Source: Candidatus Saccharibacteria bacterium CG_4_10_14_0_2_um_filter_52_9 (GTDB lineage: Bacteria > Actinomycetota > Acidimicrobiia > Acidimicrobiales > RAAP-2). Taken from it: DNA of 64,000 nucleotides. Position 1 is the stretch's first letter; each line of letters begins with the position of its first letter. Shown in pieces: positions 1 to 8,462 of the stretch. Below the pieces are notes generated by a model that saw only the letters and a program-made list of their open reading frames with translations, ran no database searches and was not told where the DNA came from. Position numbers and translations under genes: made by a program. The DNA is taken from assembly GCA_903970515.1 (NCBI GenBank), contig CAJCJA010000034.1:62001-126000 (forward strand). Direction: 5' to 3'.

Positions 1-254
1 AGGTGCACGCTCGGCACTCCCTCCCGGGAGCGATGGATCTCGATCGAGTGCCACGGTGTCGCGCCGAGTCCTACGTGCAAGGTCTTGAGTACCGCCTCCT
101 TCGCGGCGAAACGGGCGGCCAATCGCTCGGGTCTCGCCCGGGCGTCGCGCTGTTCTCGTTCGGTGAAGAGGCGCTGGACTAGTCGAGGGTGTCGAGTGAT
201 GGCGGAGGCGAAACGTGGCACGTCCACGACGTCCACCCCCACGCTGCGCGTCAC
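1..254 (-). CDS. acpS: Holo-[acyl-carrier-protein] synthase, 3' end cut by window edge
   Basis: Transfers 4'-phosphopantetheine from CoA to the serine of acyl carrier protein, activating it for fatty acid synthesis. Translating the minus strand from a GTG at 254 gives GVDVVDVPRF near the N-terminus (family Mg-binding Asp) and RFAAKEAVLKTL about 55 residues in (family catalytic Glu in the FxxKE motif), followed by GLGATPWHSIEI. The GTG shares one base with the glmS stop (TAGTG), which supports translational coupling and this start; two further in-frame GTG codons lie a few residues downstream. The rest of the gene lies beyond position 1. The motif match is strong. Confidence 0.9.
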   Translation of the reverse strand, partial: MTRSVGVDVVDVPRFASAITRHPRLVQRLFTEREQRDARARPERLAARFAAKEAVLKTLHVGLGATPWHSIEIHRSREGVPSVH

Positions 255-2095
255 TACTCGACCGTGACCGTCTTGGCGAGGTTGCGGGGACGATCCACGT
301 TGCGATTGAGTCCAATCGCCATGTAGTAGGCGAAGAGTTGAAGAGGCACGACGTCGACCATGGGCGTGAACATCGGTTCGGTGGCGGGGACGCGAAGTAC
401 GAAGTCCGCGACCGCCTCGATCGCCTCGTCGTCATCGGTCGCGACCGCGACGACGCTCGCCCCTCTCGCCTTCACTTCGGCGAGATTGGACAATATCTTC
501 TCGTGCATCGCGGGATCGGTCGCCACCGCGACCACGACGACCCCGGGTTCGATCAAGGCGAGGGGGCCGTGCTTGAGTTCACCCGCCGGATATCCTTCTG
601 CGTGCAGGTACGTCAATTCCTTCAACTTGAGCGCACCCTCCATCGCCGTCGGGTAGCCGACGTGGCGTCCCAGAAAGAAGAAATCGTGACTGCCGAGTAG
701 TTGCTTCGCGACGTCGCGAACGTGCTCGCGACGATCCAGACACGTCGCCACTTGGGAGCTGACGGCGTTGAGTCCAAGGAACAGCGCGTCGATGTCCTCG
801 GGGGGCATCGTGTTGCGCAGTTGCGCGAGGCGAAGCGCGAGCAACTCGAGCGCGGCCACCTGGGCGACGAACGCCTTCGTGGATGCGACCGACACCTCCA
901 AGCCCGCGCGTGTGTAGATGACGGCGTCGGCTTCGCGCGCGAGGGACGAATCGACGATGTTCGACACCGCGACCACCCGTGCGCCTCGACGTTGCGCTTC
1001 GCGCGCCGCTTGAATCGTATCGATCGTCTCGCCGCTCTGGGACACGCCGATCACCAGCGTGCCGATCTCGACGATCGGGTCGCGATAGCGGTACTCACTG
1101 GAGATGTCCACTTCGACGCTCACCCTCGCCCAACGCTCAATGGCGTACTTCGCGACCAGTGCGGCGTGATGCGAAGTGCCCGCGGCGACGAGTACGACGC
1201 GCTTGACGTTGCGCAATTCTTCGTCGCTAACGCGCAACTCGTCAAAGACGATGCTGCCATCACGTCGTCGTCGATCGAGCAGCGTCGCGTGGATCGCCTC
1301 GGGCTGCTCGTTGATCTCCTTAGACATGAAGTCGTCGTTGCCGCCCTTCTCGGCGGTCTCGAGGTCCCAGTCGATCTGGAGTTGACGGAGGCGAACGGGG
1401 GAACCCTCGAGGTCGATCGCGCGAAAGCCTTCCGGGCCCAGACGAACGATCTCGTCGTCATTTACGGCGTAGAAGGCCGTCGCCCGGTCGAGGATCGCGG
1501 GCACGTCACTCGCGAGATACGTCACCCCGGGTGCGGTCCCCACCACGAGGGGTGAGATCCGTCGGGCCGCCACGATCACGTCGGGCTCGGTGCAGTCCAT
1601 CGCTGCGAGCGCGAAGGCGCCGCGCACCGTGTGCAGGCTCTGTCGCACCGCTTCGATGAGTTCGAGACCCTGGGCACGAAATTCCTCGATGAGATGGGCG
1701 AGCACCTCGGAGTCAGTGACCGAGGTGAAGACGTGACCCCGTGATTCGAGCTGTTCTTGGATCTCGCCATGGTTCTCGATGATGCCGTTGTGGATGATCG
1801 CGATGTTGCCCGAACAGTCGAGGTGCGGGTGCGCGTTCATTGCTTCGGGGGCGCCGTGGGTCGCCCAGCGGGTGTGCCCGATGCCCGAGTGAAAGACTCC
1901 CGGGGCGTGCTTGCATTCTTCTCGCAGGGCGGCGACCGATTCGGTGCCGGTCGCGATGCGCGCACGCCAGGTCTCGCCTTGGCGCACCAGGGCGACGCCC
2001 GCCGAGTCGTAACCGCGATACTCGAGTCGCTGCAAACCTTCCAGCAAGGTTTCGAGCGTGTCGGAGGATCCAACGACCCCGATGATGCCGCACAT
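254..2095 (-). CDS. glmS: Glutamine--fructose-6-phosphate aminotransferase (isomerizing)
   Basis: Makes glucosamine-6-phosphate from fructose-6-phosphate and glutamine, the first step toward UDP-GlcNAc for peptidoglycan. The 613-residue length is normal. The chain begins MCGIIGVVG, so Cys2 is the N-terminal glutaminase nucleophile after Met removal. The GATase domain contains HTRWATHG and HNGIIENH, and two SIS isomerase domains follow (SQSGETIDT near residue 350 and TYLHAEGYPAGELKHGP near 490). It ends in the usual LAKTVTVE. It lies downstream of glmM, so two consecutive amino-sugar enzymes are co-transcribed with ribosomal protein genes. I saw no glmS ribozyme in the 47-base gap upstream. 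Confidence 0.98.
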   Translation of the reverse strand: MCGIIGVVGSSDTLETLLEGLQRLEYRGYDSAGVALVRQGETWRARIATGTESVAALREECKHAPGVFHSGIGHTRWATHGAPEAMNAHPHLDCSGNIAIIHNGIIENHGEIQEQLESRGHVFTSVTDSEVLAHLIEEFRAQGLELIEAVRQSLHTVRGAFALAAMDCTEPDVIVAARRISPLVVGTAPGVTYLASDVPAILDRATAFYAVNDDEIVRLGPEGFRAIDLEGSPVRLRQLQIDWDLETAEKGGNDDFMSKEINEQPEAIHATLLDRRRRDGSIVFDELRVSDEELRNVKRVVLVAAGTSHHAALVAKYAIERWARVSVEVDISSEYRYRDPIVEIGTLVIGVSQSGETIDTIQAAREAQRRGARVVAVSNIVDSSLAREADAVIYTRAGLEVSVASTKAFVAQVAALELLALRLAQLRNTMPPEDIDALFLGLNAVSSQVATCLDRREHVRDVAKQLLGSHDFFFLGRHVGYPTAMEGALKLKELTYLHAEGYPAGELKHGPLALIEPGVVVVAVATDPAMHEKILSNLAEVKARGASVVAVATDDDEAIEAVADFVLRVPATEPMFTPMVDVVPLQLFAYYMAIGLNRNVDRPRNLAKTVTVE

Positions 2096-2142
2096 GAGTG
2101 CCAGTCTACTCGCGCCGCAAAATCACTTCTTCGTCGAGTGTT

Positions 2143-3441
2143 TCAGGAAAAAAACGATGTGACTCGCTGGCGAAAATCTTGCACGAAGTCCGCGTCGAGG
2201 GCTTCGATCATGACGCGCACGACCGGTTCGGTACCCGAAGGACGCACCAACAACCGCACGTCGCTTCGATCGATCTCGAAACGTCGTGCGAGCTCGTCAA
2301 AGATCCGATCGACGGGCCCTTCTTCAAAACGTTCTACCGCGATGTTGATGAGTGCCTGTGGCACGCGACGCCACGCGGCGTTCGCGAGCTCACCGAGTGG
2401 CCCGCGACGCACCACGAAATCACTAAGGATCATTCCCGTGAGCAGGCCATCACCGGTCGGGCTTAGATCGCGAAAGATGAGGTGACCCGACTGTTCACCG
2501 CCGAAACTCCAGTCGTGCTCCTCGAGTGCGAGTAGCACGTTGCGGTCACCCACGTCCGTTTCGACGATCGCGACGCCGGTGTCGTGCAACGCGTGATGAA
2601 GCCCGAGGTTGCTCATCGACGTCACGACGAGTCCTCCGTCGGAGACCTCGCGATCGAGTCGATCCAGACTCAGGAGAATCATCAGATCATCGCCGTCGCG
2701 AACCTGTCCGTTCTCGTCGACCGCGATAAGTCGGTCGGCGTCGCCGTCGAAGGCGAGACCGAGGTCGGCACCGATCTCGACCACCTTCGTGACGAGGTCG
2801 GTCACGTCGGTTGAACCGCAGTGGTCATTGATGTTGCGCCCGTTGGGCCGGTCGTGAATCGTTGTGATCTTCGCGCCGGTCCCCTCGAACAACTCATGGG
2901 CGACGTGGCTGGCCGCGCCATTGGCGCAGTCGAGCACGATCGAGAGCGACGAGATGTCCCCGGGCACGAGTTGGCGCAAGTGGCGCGCGTAGTCGTGCTG
3001 CGCGTTCTCGTCGATCGGAAGGTCGGCGAACGTCGCCGAGAGCGGCGAGGGCGCGTCGTTGAGGGCGACGGTCAGCGCCTCTTCGCTCGCGAGGTCGAGC
3101 TTCGAGCCCCCGACGCCCAACACCTTGAGACCATTGTCGTAGTAGGGGTTGTGCGACGCGGACACGACGACGCCGGCCCCACCTCGCTGGCGCGCGATGA
3201 CCGCCACCCCCGGCGTCGTGAAGTCACCGAGATTGTGCGCATCGCCCCCACCGTCCACGAGTCCCGCGAGCACCGCCGCGGCGAGGGCGGGCGAACTCTC
3301 GCGGGTGTCGTAGCCAACGAAGACCGGGACCTCGAAGACCGACGCGACGGCAACGCCGAGCCGGTAGGCCAAGTCGACGGAGATCTCGTCGAACGCTCGT
3401 CCGCGGATGCCGTCCGTGCCAAAGCGCACGGTCACGATCAT
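2143..3441 (-). CDS. glmM: Phosphoglucosamine mutase
   Basis: Interconverts glucosamine-6-phosphate and glucosamine-1-phosphate, the step after GlmS. At 432 residues it is slightly shorter than the common 445. It has FGTDGIRG at the N-terminus, the phosphoserine loop VVVSASHNP with Ser96 as the expected phosphorylated residue, the metal loop DGDADR, and the substrate-binding RPSGTEPVVRVM near the C-terminus. Its ATG overlaps the rpsI stop by one base (TAATG), which argues for coupled translation with S9. Confidence 0.97.
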   Translation of the reverse strand: MIVTVRFGTDGIRGRAFDEISVDLAYRLGVAVASVFEVPVFVGYDTRESSPALAAAVLAGLVDGGGDAHNLGDFTTPGVAVIARQRGGAGVVVSASHNPYYDNGLKVLGVGGSKLDLASEEALTVALNDAPSPLSATFADLPIDENAQHDYARHLRQLVPGDISSLSIVLDCANGAASHVAHELFEGTGAKITTIHDRPNGRNINDHCGSTDVTDLVTKVVEIGADLGLAFDGDADRLIAVDENGQVRDGDDLMILLSLDRLDREVSDGGLVVTSMSNLGLHHALHDTGVAIVETDVGDRNVLLALEEHDWSFGGEQSGHLIFRDLSPTGDGLLTGMILSDFVVRRGPLGELANAAWRRVPQALINIAVERFEEGPVDRIFDELARRFEIDRSDVRLLVRPSGTEPVVRVMIEALDADFVQDFRQRVTSFFS

Positions 3442-3833
3442 TAACGCTTCGAGTACTGAGGAGCCTTACGTGCCTTCTTGAGACCGTACTTCTTGGTCTC
3501 CTTCTTGCGAGAGTCGCGCGTCAACAGTCCCGCCTTCTTGAGCGCGGGACGCACGTTCTCATCGATCTCGAGCAGGGAACGCGAGATCCCGAGTCGCAAC
3601 GCTCCCGCTTGACCCGCCACGCCGCCGCCTTCGATGGTGGCGTCGATGTCGTAGGTCTGCTGGGCGTCGATCAGACGAAGCGGTTCCATCACCATCTGGC
3701 GGTGCGTCGCCGAAGTGAAGTAATTGTCGAACGCACGCGAGTTGATCGTGATGGTGCCCGTACCGGGGCGCAGTCGCACCCGAGCGACGGCTTCTTTGCG
3801 TCGTCCGGTCGTTTGGGTGAGCGGGGTAGTCAC
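3441..3833 (-). CDS. rpsI: 30S ribosomal protein S9
   Basis: Small-subunit protein whose C-terminal tail reaches the P-site tRNA. It is 130 residues, with [13 protein letters not shown] at the start, [17 protein letters not shown] in the middle and the expected basic tail ending KAPQYSKR, which carries the conserved terminal Lys-Arg. It follows rplM by 12 bases, the standard L13-S9 pair. Confidence 0.99.
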   Translation of the reverse strand: MTTPLTQTTGRRKEAVARVRLRPGTGTITINSRAFDNYFTSATHRQMVMEPLRLIDAQQTYDIDATIEGGGVAGQAGALRLGISRSLLEIDENVRPALKKAGLLTRDSRKKETKKYGLKKARKAPQYSKR

Positions 3834-3845
3834 GAGGTGTTCTCC

Positions 3846-4292
3846 TTAACCGCGACGGATCGCCGAGGTGTCGTACTTGATTGGTTGCTGAGCGGCGTGC
3901 GGGTGCTCGGCGCTCGCGTACACGAAGAGTTTTTCCATCTGCGCTCGACCCAATCGGTTCTTCGGGATCATGCCCTTGACGGCCTCGTAGACGAGCTTCT
4001 CGGGATCGGTGTCGATCAGGCGCTGCCACGAGGTGGAGCGAAGCCCACCGGGGTAGCCCGAGTGGTGGTGGTGGAAGTTCTGGGCCGCCTTGTTCGCGGT
4101 GACGACCACCTTGTCCGCGTTGACGATGATGACGTAGTCACCGGTGTCCACGTGAGGGGCGAAAAAGACGCGGTGCTTGCCACGCAGCAAGGAAGCGGCC
4201 AGCGTCGCGACGCGACCGAGCACGAGACCCTCGGCGTCGAGGACCAGCCAGTCGCGCGTCAGCTCGTTAACCTTCGGTGTGTAGGTGCGCAC
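3846..4292 (-). CDS. rplM: 50S ribosomal protein L13
   Basis: Early-assembling large-subunit protein of 148 residues. It starts from GTG at 4292, preceded on the minus strand by a good AAGGA ribosome site. It contains the conserved VDTGDYVIIVNADKV block, HHHHSGYPGGLRS and AVKGMIPKNRLGR. A small perfect hairpin lies between this start and the truA stop (annotated separately). Confidence 0.99.
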   Translation of the reverse strand: MRTYTPKVNELTRDWLVLDAEGLVLGRVATLAASLLRGKHRVFFAPHVDTGDYVIIVNADKVVVTANKAAQNFHHHHSGYPGGLRSTSWQRLIDTDPEKLVYEAVKGMIPKNRLGRAQMEKLFVYASAEHPHAAQQPIKYDTSAIRRG

Positions 4293-4315
4293 AGAAATTC
4301 CTTCAGCGATTCTTG

Positions 4316-4333
4316 AGGTCCGAGAGCGGACCT
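4316..4333 (-). promoter_or_regulatory. Perfect hairpin in the rplM leader
   Basis: Seven-base-pair perfect stem with a four-base loop, AGGTCCG/CGGACCT, in the 51-base gap between truA and rplM. There is no following T-run, so it is not a typical terminator. Its place just ahead of the L13-S9 pair makes a ribosomal-protein autoregulatory leader plausible, but I cannot assign it to a known leader family by eye. Confidence 0.4.
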
Positions 4334-4343
4334 AAGGGACTCT

Positions 4344-5237
4344 CTACCTTACAAAACTTGAGGGTCCTCCGGCAAATTCGCCGTAACCGACCCCGATGAG
4401 ACTCAGGCCCGCGGCGGGGGCCGGCGGGGGCAAGTGGTCCTTCTTCAGGCTCGAAAGTCGCTCTTTCACGATATTTACGGGTATTTTTCCTTGCCCGACG
4501 CCGACCATGCTCGAGACCAGACAGCGCACCATGTTGTGACAGAACGACTGGGCGCGGATGTCGAGGCGAAGCACTGGATCCCCACCAGGACTGAGGAAAA
4601 ACGGGTCCTCGAGTCGCTCCCAGCGAGCGCTGAGCACCTGGCGGCGCAGCGGTTCACCCGCGGGAGCGTTGGTGGGGCGACGGCAAAACGCACGAAAGTC
4701 GTGGGTCCCGAGCGCTTGCGCGGCGGCGCGGTTCATGGCGTCGACATCGAGTGGCCCCTGCACGGCCCAGCACCACGCGTTGCTCAGCGCCAACGCGGGA
4801 GGAGTCGTCTCGAGTACGAGGTAGCGATACTCGCGCCACGTGGCAGAAAAACGCGCGTGAAAGTCGTCGCCGACCGGCATCGCGCGAAGCACCCTCACCC
4901 GCCCTCGCAACTGCTTGTTGAGCGAACGAGCGAGGCGCTCCGGGTCGGGTCCGCGATTGGCCTTGAACAGCGTGGAGGGAAGGTCCACGTGCAGCACCTG
5001 GGCAAAGGCGTGTACCCCGGCGTCGGTGCGACCGGCCCCCACGAGCACGGGTTCCTCTTTGAGGTGCAGCGTGCTCGCGAGCGTCGTACGCAACACGCCG
5101 ATCACGGTCGTGAATTGAGGTTGGTAGGCGAAACCGCTGAAGGCGGCGCCGTCGTAGGCGATGTCGAGGCGCCAGCGCTGGGTGGCCCCTACGGTTCGAT
5201 CAGACGAACTCAATGCGCGCCATCGGGGCATTGTCAC
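4344..5237 (-). CDS. truA: tRNA pseudouridine(38-40) synthase
   Basis: Converts uridines 38-40 of the tRNA anticodon arm to pseudouridine. It is up to 297 residues. The catalytic aspartate is Asp72 in GAGRTDAGVHAFAQV, with substrate-binding blocks HARFSATWREYRY and AQSFCHNMVRCLVSSMVGVG. The furthest start is a GTG at 5237 and the next an ATG at 5231; both lie inside the 3' end of rplQ (overlap about 35 bases). A TTG at 5213 would shorten it to just before the conserved RWRLDIAYDG core. The start is therefore uncertain; the identity is not. Confidence 0.95.
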   Translation of the reverse strand: MTMPRWRALSSSDRTVGATQRWRLDIAYDGAAFSGFAYQPQFTTVIGVLRTTLASTLHLKEEPVLVGAGRTDAGVHAFAQVLHVDLPSTLFKANRGPDPERLARSLNKQLRGRVRVLRAMPVGDDFHARFSATWREYRYLVLETTPPALALSNAWCWAVQGPLDVDAMNRAAAQALGTHDFRAFCRRPTNAPAGEPLRRQVLSARWERLEDPFFLSPGGDPVLRLDIRAQSFCHNMVRCLVSSMVGVGQGKIPVNIVKERLSSLKKDHLPPPAPAAGLSLIGVGYGEFAGGPSSFVR

Positions 5238-5562
5238 CCTGACGCGGCCCGAGCTTCAAGATGCGCGTGTAGCCACCGGGACGATCACTGTAACGAGGAG
5301 CGATCTCGGTGAAGAGCTTGTGCGTCATGTCCTTGTCGCGGATGAACGCGACGACGCGTCGCTGCGCGTGCACCGAACCCTCCGGGGAGTTCTTCGCCGC
5401 GGTGACGACCTTCTCGACGATTGGTCGAAGGGCCTTCGCCTTGGCTTCGGTCGTGACGATCGACTCGGCCGCGATCATCGACGCGACGAGGTTGCCCATC
5501 ATGGCCTTCTGGTGCGCACTGTCGCCACCGAAACGCTTGCCCTTGGTAGGAGTGCCGCGCAT
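5200..5562 (-). CDS. rplQ: 50S ribosomal protein L17
   Basis: Large-subunit protein near the exit tunnel, 120 residues. The conserved start is MRGTPTKGKRFGGDSAHQKA, followed by ESIVTTEAKAKALRPIVEKVVTAAK and the terminal GPRQGDNAPMARIEFV. It sits two bases downstream of rpoA, the usual end of the alpha operon. Confidence 0.99.
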   Translation of the reverse strand: MRGTPTKGKRFGGDSAHQKAMMGNLVASMIAAESIVTTEAKAKALRPIVEKVVTAAKNSPEGSVHAQRRVVAFIRDKDMTHKLFTEIAPRYSDRPGGYTRILKLGPRQGDNAPMARIEFV

Positions 5563-5564
5563 GA

Positions 5565-6506
5565 TTAGTCCTCGGCTCGAAGCGACAGACCGCGCTCGTC
5601 GAGGCGGTCGGTCACGTCCTTGAGCGACGTCGCACCGAAGTTGGTAATCGAGGTGAGGTCACGCTCGGTGGCGTTGACGAGCTGGGCGATCGTGTTGATG
5701 CCCGCGCGCTTCAAGCAGTTGCGCGAACGCTCGGTGAGACCCAACTCTTCGATGCGGATGTCCAACTCGGACGCGGCCGCTTGCGCGGTGCCCACGTCGC
5801 CGAGTTCGAGCGATGGCGCTTCCTCGTCGAAGCTACCAATCAGTTCGACCAACGATCCGAGCGTCTTACCGGCCGACGCGAGGGCCTCACGAGGGCTGAT
5901 TGAGCCGTCAGTCTCGATGTCGATGACGAGGCGGTCGAAGTCCTTGGACTGCTCGACGCGCACGGGCTCGATCTCGAAGCTCACGCGACGAACGGGCGTG
6001 AAGATGGCGTCCAGGGGAATCACGCCGATGGTGGAGGAACCCTTATTGCCCTCGGCCCCCACGTAGCCCTTGCCGCGCTCGACGGTCAACTCGAAGGTGA
6101 GCGCGCTCTTGGCGTTGGTCAGGTAGGCGAGGTGCAGGTCGGGATTCAAGATTTCGACGTCAGCGGTCTTGGAGAGGTCGGCCGCCGTGACCGGACCCTC
6201 GGAGCGCTTGTCGAGACGAAGCGTGACGGGCTCGTCGGAATGCACGATGAGCAACAGGTCCTTCAGGTTGAGACAGATGTCCTGGACGTCTTCCTTGACT
6301 CCTTCTATGACGCCGAACTCGTGCAGCACGGCGTCGAACTTCACGCGCGTCGCCGCGGCGCCGGGAATCGACGACAACAGGGTGCGACGAAGCGAATTAC
6401 CTAGGGTGTGTCCGAAGCCGGGGTCGAGCGGGCCGACCGCGAATGACTGGCGGTTGTTGAACTCGTCGCCGATGGCTTCGATAGTGGGTCGTTGGATGAT
6501 CAACAT
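5565..6506 (-). CDS. rpoA: DNA-directed RNA polymerase alpha subunit
   Basis: Assembly platform of RNA polymerase, 313 residues. The N-terminal dimerisation domain shows GFGHTLGNSLRRTLLSSIPGAA. The C-terminal domain, from about residue 245, contains IEELGLTERSRNCLKRAGI and DLTSITNFGATSLKDV, the helix-hairpin-helix that contacts UP elements and activators. A strong AAGGAG site precedes the ATG. Confidence 0.99.
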   Translation of the reverse strand: MLIIQRPTIEAIGDEFNNRQSFAVGPLDPGFGHTLGNSLRRTLLSSIPGAAATRVKFDAVLHEFGVIEGVKEDVQDICLNLKDLLLIVHSDEPVTLRLDKRSEGPVTAADLSKTADVEILNPDLHLAYLTNAKSALTFELTVERGKGYVGAEGNKGSSTIGVIPLDAIFTPVRRVSFEIEPVRVEQSKDFDRLVIDIETDGSISPREALASAGKTLGSLVELIGSFDEEAPSLELGDVGTAQAAASELDIRIEELGLTERSRNCLKRAGINTIAQLVNATERDLTSITNFGATSLKDVTDRLDERGLSLRAED

Positions 6507-6537
6507 GGGGACTCCTTACAAACGATGAAAATGCGGA

Positions 6538-7182
6538 TTACTTCGAGTACAACTCGACGATGAGTTGCTCTTGGATCGACTCGTCGATTTGCTCTCGCTG
6601 AGGTACGACGCGCACGGTGACGCTAAAGCCGTTGTCGCCGATTTCGAGCCAACCCGGCACCGTACGGTCCAGGACGTCGAGATTGCGTTTCACGTTGAAG
6701 TTCTCGCGCGTGACGGGTTTGAGCGCCACCACGTCGCCGGGGCGCACGCGGAACGACGGGATCGTGACACGCTTGGCGTTCACGAGCACGTGACCGTGGC
6801 GAACCAATTGGCGAGCCTGGGCGCGGCTCGCACCCCAACCCGCGCGGTACGCGACGTTGTCAAGACGACACTCGAGGAACTGCAGCAGGTTGGTGCCCGT
6901 CATCCCCGGGCGACGACTCGCCTCTTCGTAGAGGTTGCGGAATTGCTTTTCCAAGATGCCATAGATTCGTCGAGCCTTTTGCTTCTCGCGAAGCTGGGTC
7001 AAGTACTCCGAGCCCTGACGCTGACGGTCACGGCCGTGCATGCCGGGAGGAAACGCGCGGGTCTGGCGGTCCGAGTTCTCCGCGACGGGACACTTGAGCG
7101 TGAAACAACGCTCGCCCTTCAAATACAACTTGGTGCGCTCACGGCGACAGAGACGGCAGACGGGGCCGGTGTAACGAGCCAT
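6538..7182 (-). CDS. rpsD: 30S ribosomal protein S4 (zinc-binding form)
   Basis: Primary 16S rRNA-binding protein, 214 residues. The N-terminus keeps four cysteines (Cys9, Cys12, Cys26, Cys31), the zinc-coordinating type. The S4 RNA-binding domain follows, with LECRLDNVAYRAGWGASRAQ and QLVRHGHVLVNAKRV. It is slightly longer than the typical 200-208 residues. Confidence 0.98.
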   Translation of the reverse strand: MARYTGPVCRLCRRERTKLYLKGERCFTLKCPVAENSDRQTRAFPPGMHGRDRQRQGSEYLTQLREKQKARRIYGILEKQFRNLYEEASRRPGMTGTNLLQFLECRLDNVAYRAGWGASRAQARQLVRHGHVLVNAKRVTIPSFRVRPGDVVALKPVTRENFNVKRNLDVLDRTVPGWLEIGDNGFSVTVRVVPQREQIDESIQEQLIVELYSK

Positions 7183-7185
7183 GAC

Positions 7186-7581
7186 CTAACCCCTTCGTCG
7201 CTTCTTGGGTCGACACCCATTGTGCGGCAGCGGCGTGACGTCCTTGATCGCGACGACTTCAATGCCCGCGGCGGCGATGGAGCGGATCGCGGTCTCGCGA
7301 CCCGAGCCGGGCCCGCGCACGAGGACGTCGACCTTCTTCACGCCGTGCTCCATGGCGGCTCGCGCGCACTTCTCCGCGGCGAGTTGGGCCGCGTAGGGCG
7401 TGGACTTGCGCGATCCCTTGAAACCCACTTGACCCGACGACGCCCACGACAAGACGTTGCCTTCGGGGTCGGTGATCGAGACGATCGTGTTGTTGAACGA
7501 ACTCTTGATGTGCGCGACGCCAAAGGCGACGTTCTTTCGTTCCTTGCGACGACCCTTACGGGCCGTGGTGGGCTTCGCCAT
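7186..7581 (-). CDS. rpsK: 30S ribosomal protein S11
   Basis: Platform protein contacting mRNA near the E site, 131 residues. Diagnostic blocks are [52 protein letters not shown] and the basic end [12 protein letters not shown]. Its ATG overlaps the rpsM stop by one base. Confidence 0.99.
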   Translation of the reverse strand: MAKPTTARKGRRKERKNVAFGVAHIKSSFNNTIVSITDPEGNVLSWASSGQVGFKGSRKSTPYAAQLAAEKCARAAMEHGVKKVDVLVRGPGSGRETAIRSIAAAGIEVVAIKDVTPLPHNGCRPKKRRRG

Positions 7582-7958
7582 TACTTCGTTACCTTCTTCT
7601 TACCGGCGACGGTGCGCTTGGGTCCCTTGCGGGTGCGGGCATTGGTGCGGGTGCGCTGTCCGCGAACGGGCAGACCCTTGCGATGACGAATGCCCTGGAG
7701 GCAGTTGATCTCCATCTTGCGCTTGATGTCTTGGGCCACGTCGCGACGTAGGTCACCTTCGACGTTGACGTTCTGGTCGATGTAGGCGCGAAGCTTGTTG
7801 ACGTCAGCTTCGCTGAGGTCCTTCACGCGCGTGGACTCGTCGATCCCCGTCGCCGCGCAGATCTGCTGGGCGATGGTGGGTCCCACGCCAAAGATGTAGG
7901 TGAGCGAAATCACCGTACGCTTCTCGCGTGGGATGTCGACTCCGGCAATTCGGGCCAT
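7581..7958 (-). CDS. rpsM: 30S ribosomal protein S13
   Basis: Head protein at the subunit interface contacting P-site tRNA, 125 residues. Contains [31 protein letters not shown] and [20 protein letters not shown], with the basic Lys/Arg tail typical of the family. Confidence 0.99.
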   Translation of the reverse strand: MARIAGVDIPREKRTVISLTYIFGVGPTIAQQICAATGIDESTRVKDLSEADVNKLRAYIDQNVNVEGDLRRDVAQDIKRKMEINCLQGIRHRKGLPVRGQRTRTNARTRKGPKRTVAGKKKVTK

Positions 7959-7970
7959 GTTGTTCCTCTC

Positions 7971-8084
7971 CTAGCCCTGACGCTGCTTGTGACGCGGGTT
8001 CTCACAGATCACGCGGACGTGACCTGCCCTGCGAATGACTTTGCACTTCTCACACATGGGCTTTACGCTGGCGCGAACCTTCAT
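7971..8084 (-). CDS. rpmJ: 50S ribosomal protein L36
   Basis: A 37-residue zinc-ribbon protein, read directly from the minus strand: [14 protein letters not shown] at the start and [11 protein letters not shown] at the end. Zinc ligands Cys11, Cys14, Cys27 and His32 are all present, so this is the zinc-dependent form. It lies between infA and rpsM, the standard place for rpmJ. Confidence 0.97.
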   Translation of the reverse strand: MKVRASVKPMCEKCKVIRRAGHVRVICENPRHKQRQG

Positions 8085-8117
8085 GTTGTTTCTTTCTCGA
8101 TCGATGTGGAACGTGAG

Positions 8118-8342
8118 TTACTTGTAGCGATAGGTGATGCGTCCGCGAGTCATGTCGTAGGGCGTAATCTCCACCTGAACCTTGTCGCCGGGAAGGATGC
8201 GGATGCGGTGCATGCGCATTTTTCCCGAACTGTGAGCGAGGACGGTGTAACCGTTCTCTAACTCCACGCGGAACATGGCGTTGGGTAGAGGCTCGACGAC
8301 GGTTCCCTCGACGGTGAACGCGTCTTCCTTTGGCTTACTCAG
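8118..8342 (-). CDS. infA: Translation initiation factor IF-1 with a CTG start codon
   Basis: Small S1/OB-fold factor that occupies the 30S A site during initiation. The 74-residue product reads [19 protein letters not shown] after the initiator, then [20 protein letters not shown], and ends [11 protein letters not shown], all canonical. The codon before Ser2 is CTG. An in-frame TGA lies ten codons further upstream, and no ATG, GTG or TTG occurs between them; the first internal ATG would remove 22 conserved residues. An AAGGAG element lies seven bases before the CTG, which fixes this start. A base error creating CTG cannot be excluded from one sequence. Confidence 0.93.
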   Translation of the reverse strand: MSKPKEDAFTVEGTVVEPLPNAMFRVELENGYTVLAHSSGKMRMHRIRILPGDKVQVEITPYDMTRGRITYRYK

Positions 8343-8427
8343 GTTCCTTCTCCTTGTTCGGGCACTACGACGTCAAGGAGCAAAAACTCCTTCACGATTT
8401 GACCTCTCGGGCTCCCAAGAGGTCGGC
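8343..8427 (-). promoter_or_regulatory. infA leader with alternative Shine-Dalgarno pairings
   Basis: The region between the inferred transcription start and the CTG contains three elements in RNA order. A stem at 8401-8424 pairs GACCTCT with AGAGGTC. Next come AAGGAG (8387-8392) and CTCCTT (8375-8380), which pair as a hairpin. Last is the functional AAGGAG (8350-8355) before infA. The single CTCCTT can pair with either AAGGAG, so two mutually exclusive folds are possible, one exposing and one hiding the infA ribosome site. The pairing is seen in sequence; regulation is inferred. Confidence 0.5.
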
Positions 8428-8432
8428 TGACC

Positions 8433-8462
8433 ATTCTATCGTTCTTTGGCGCATATACACAA
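8433..8462 (-). promoter_or_regulatory. Candidate promoter for the infA-alpha operon
   Basis: Minus-strand TTGTGT (8457-8462) and TAGAAT (8433-8438) separated by 18 bases, in the 241-base gap between map and infA. Transcription would start near 8427, just ahead of the first leader hairpin. The element strengths are moderate. Confidence 0.5.

Noticed and set aside
701-1555. A 284-codon plus-strand frame opposite glmS
   Set aside because: Composition is dominated by Arg/Asp/Val, as usual for the antisense of a GC-rich gene, with no motif or ribosome site.
2096-2142. A glmS ribozyme in the glmM-glmS gap
   Set aside because: The 47-base gap is far too short for the ribozyme and shows no matching core.
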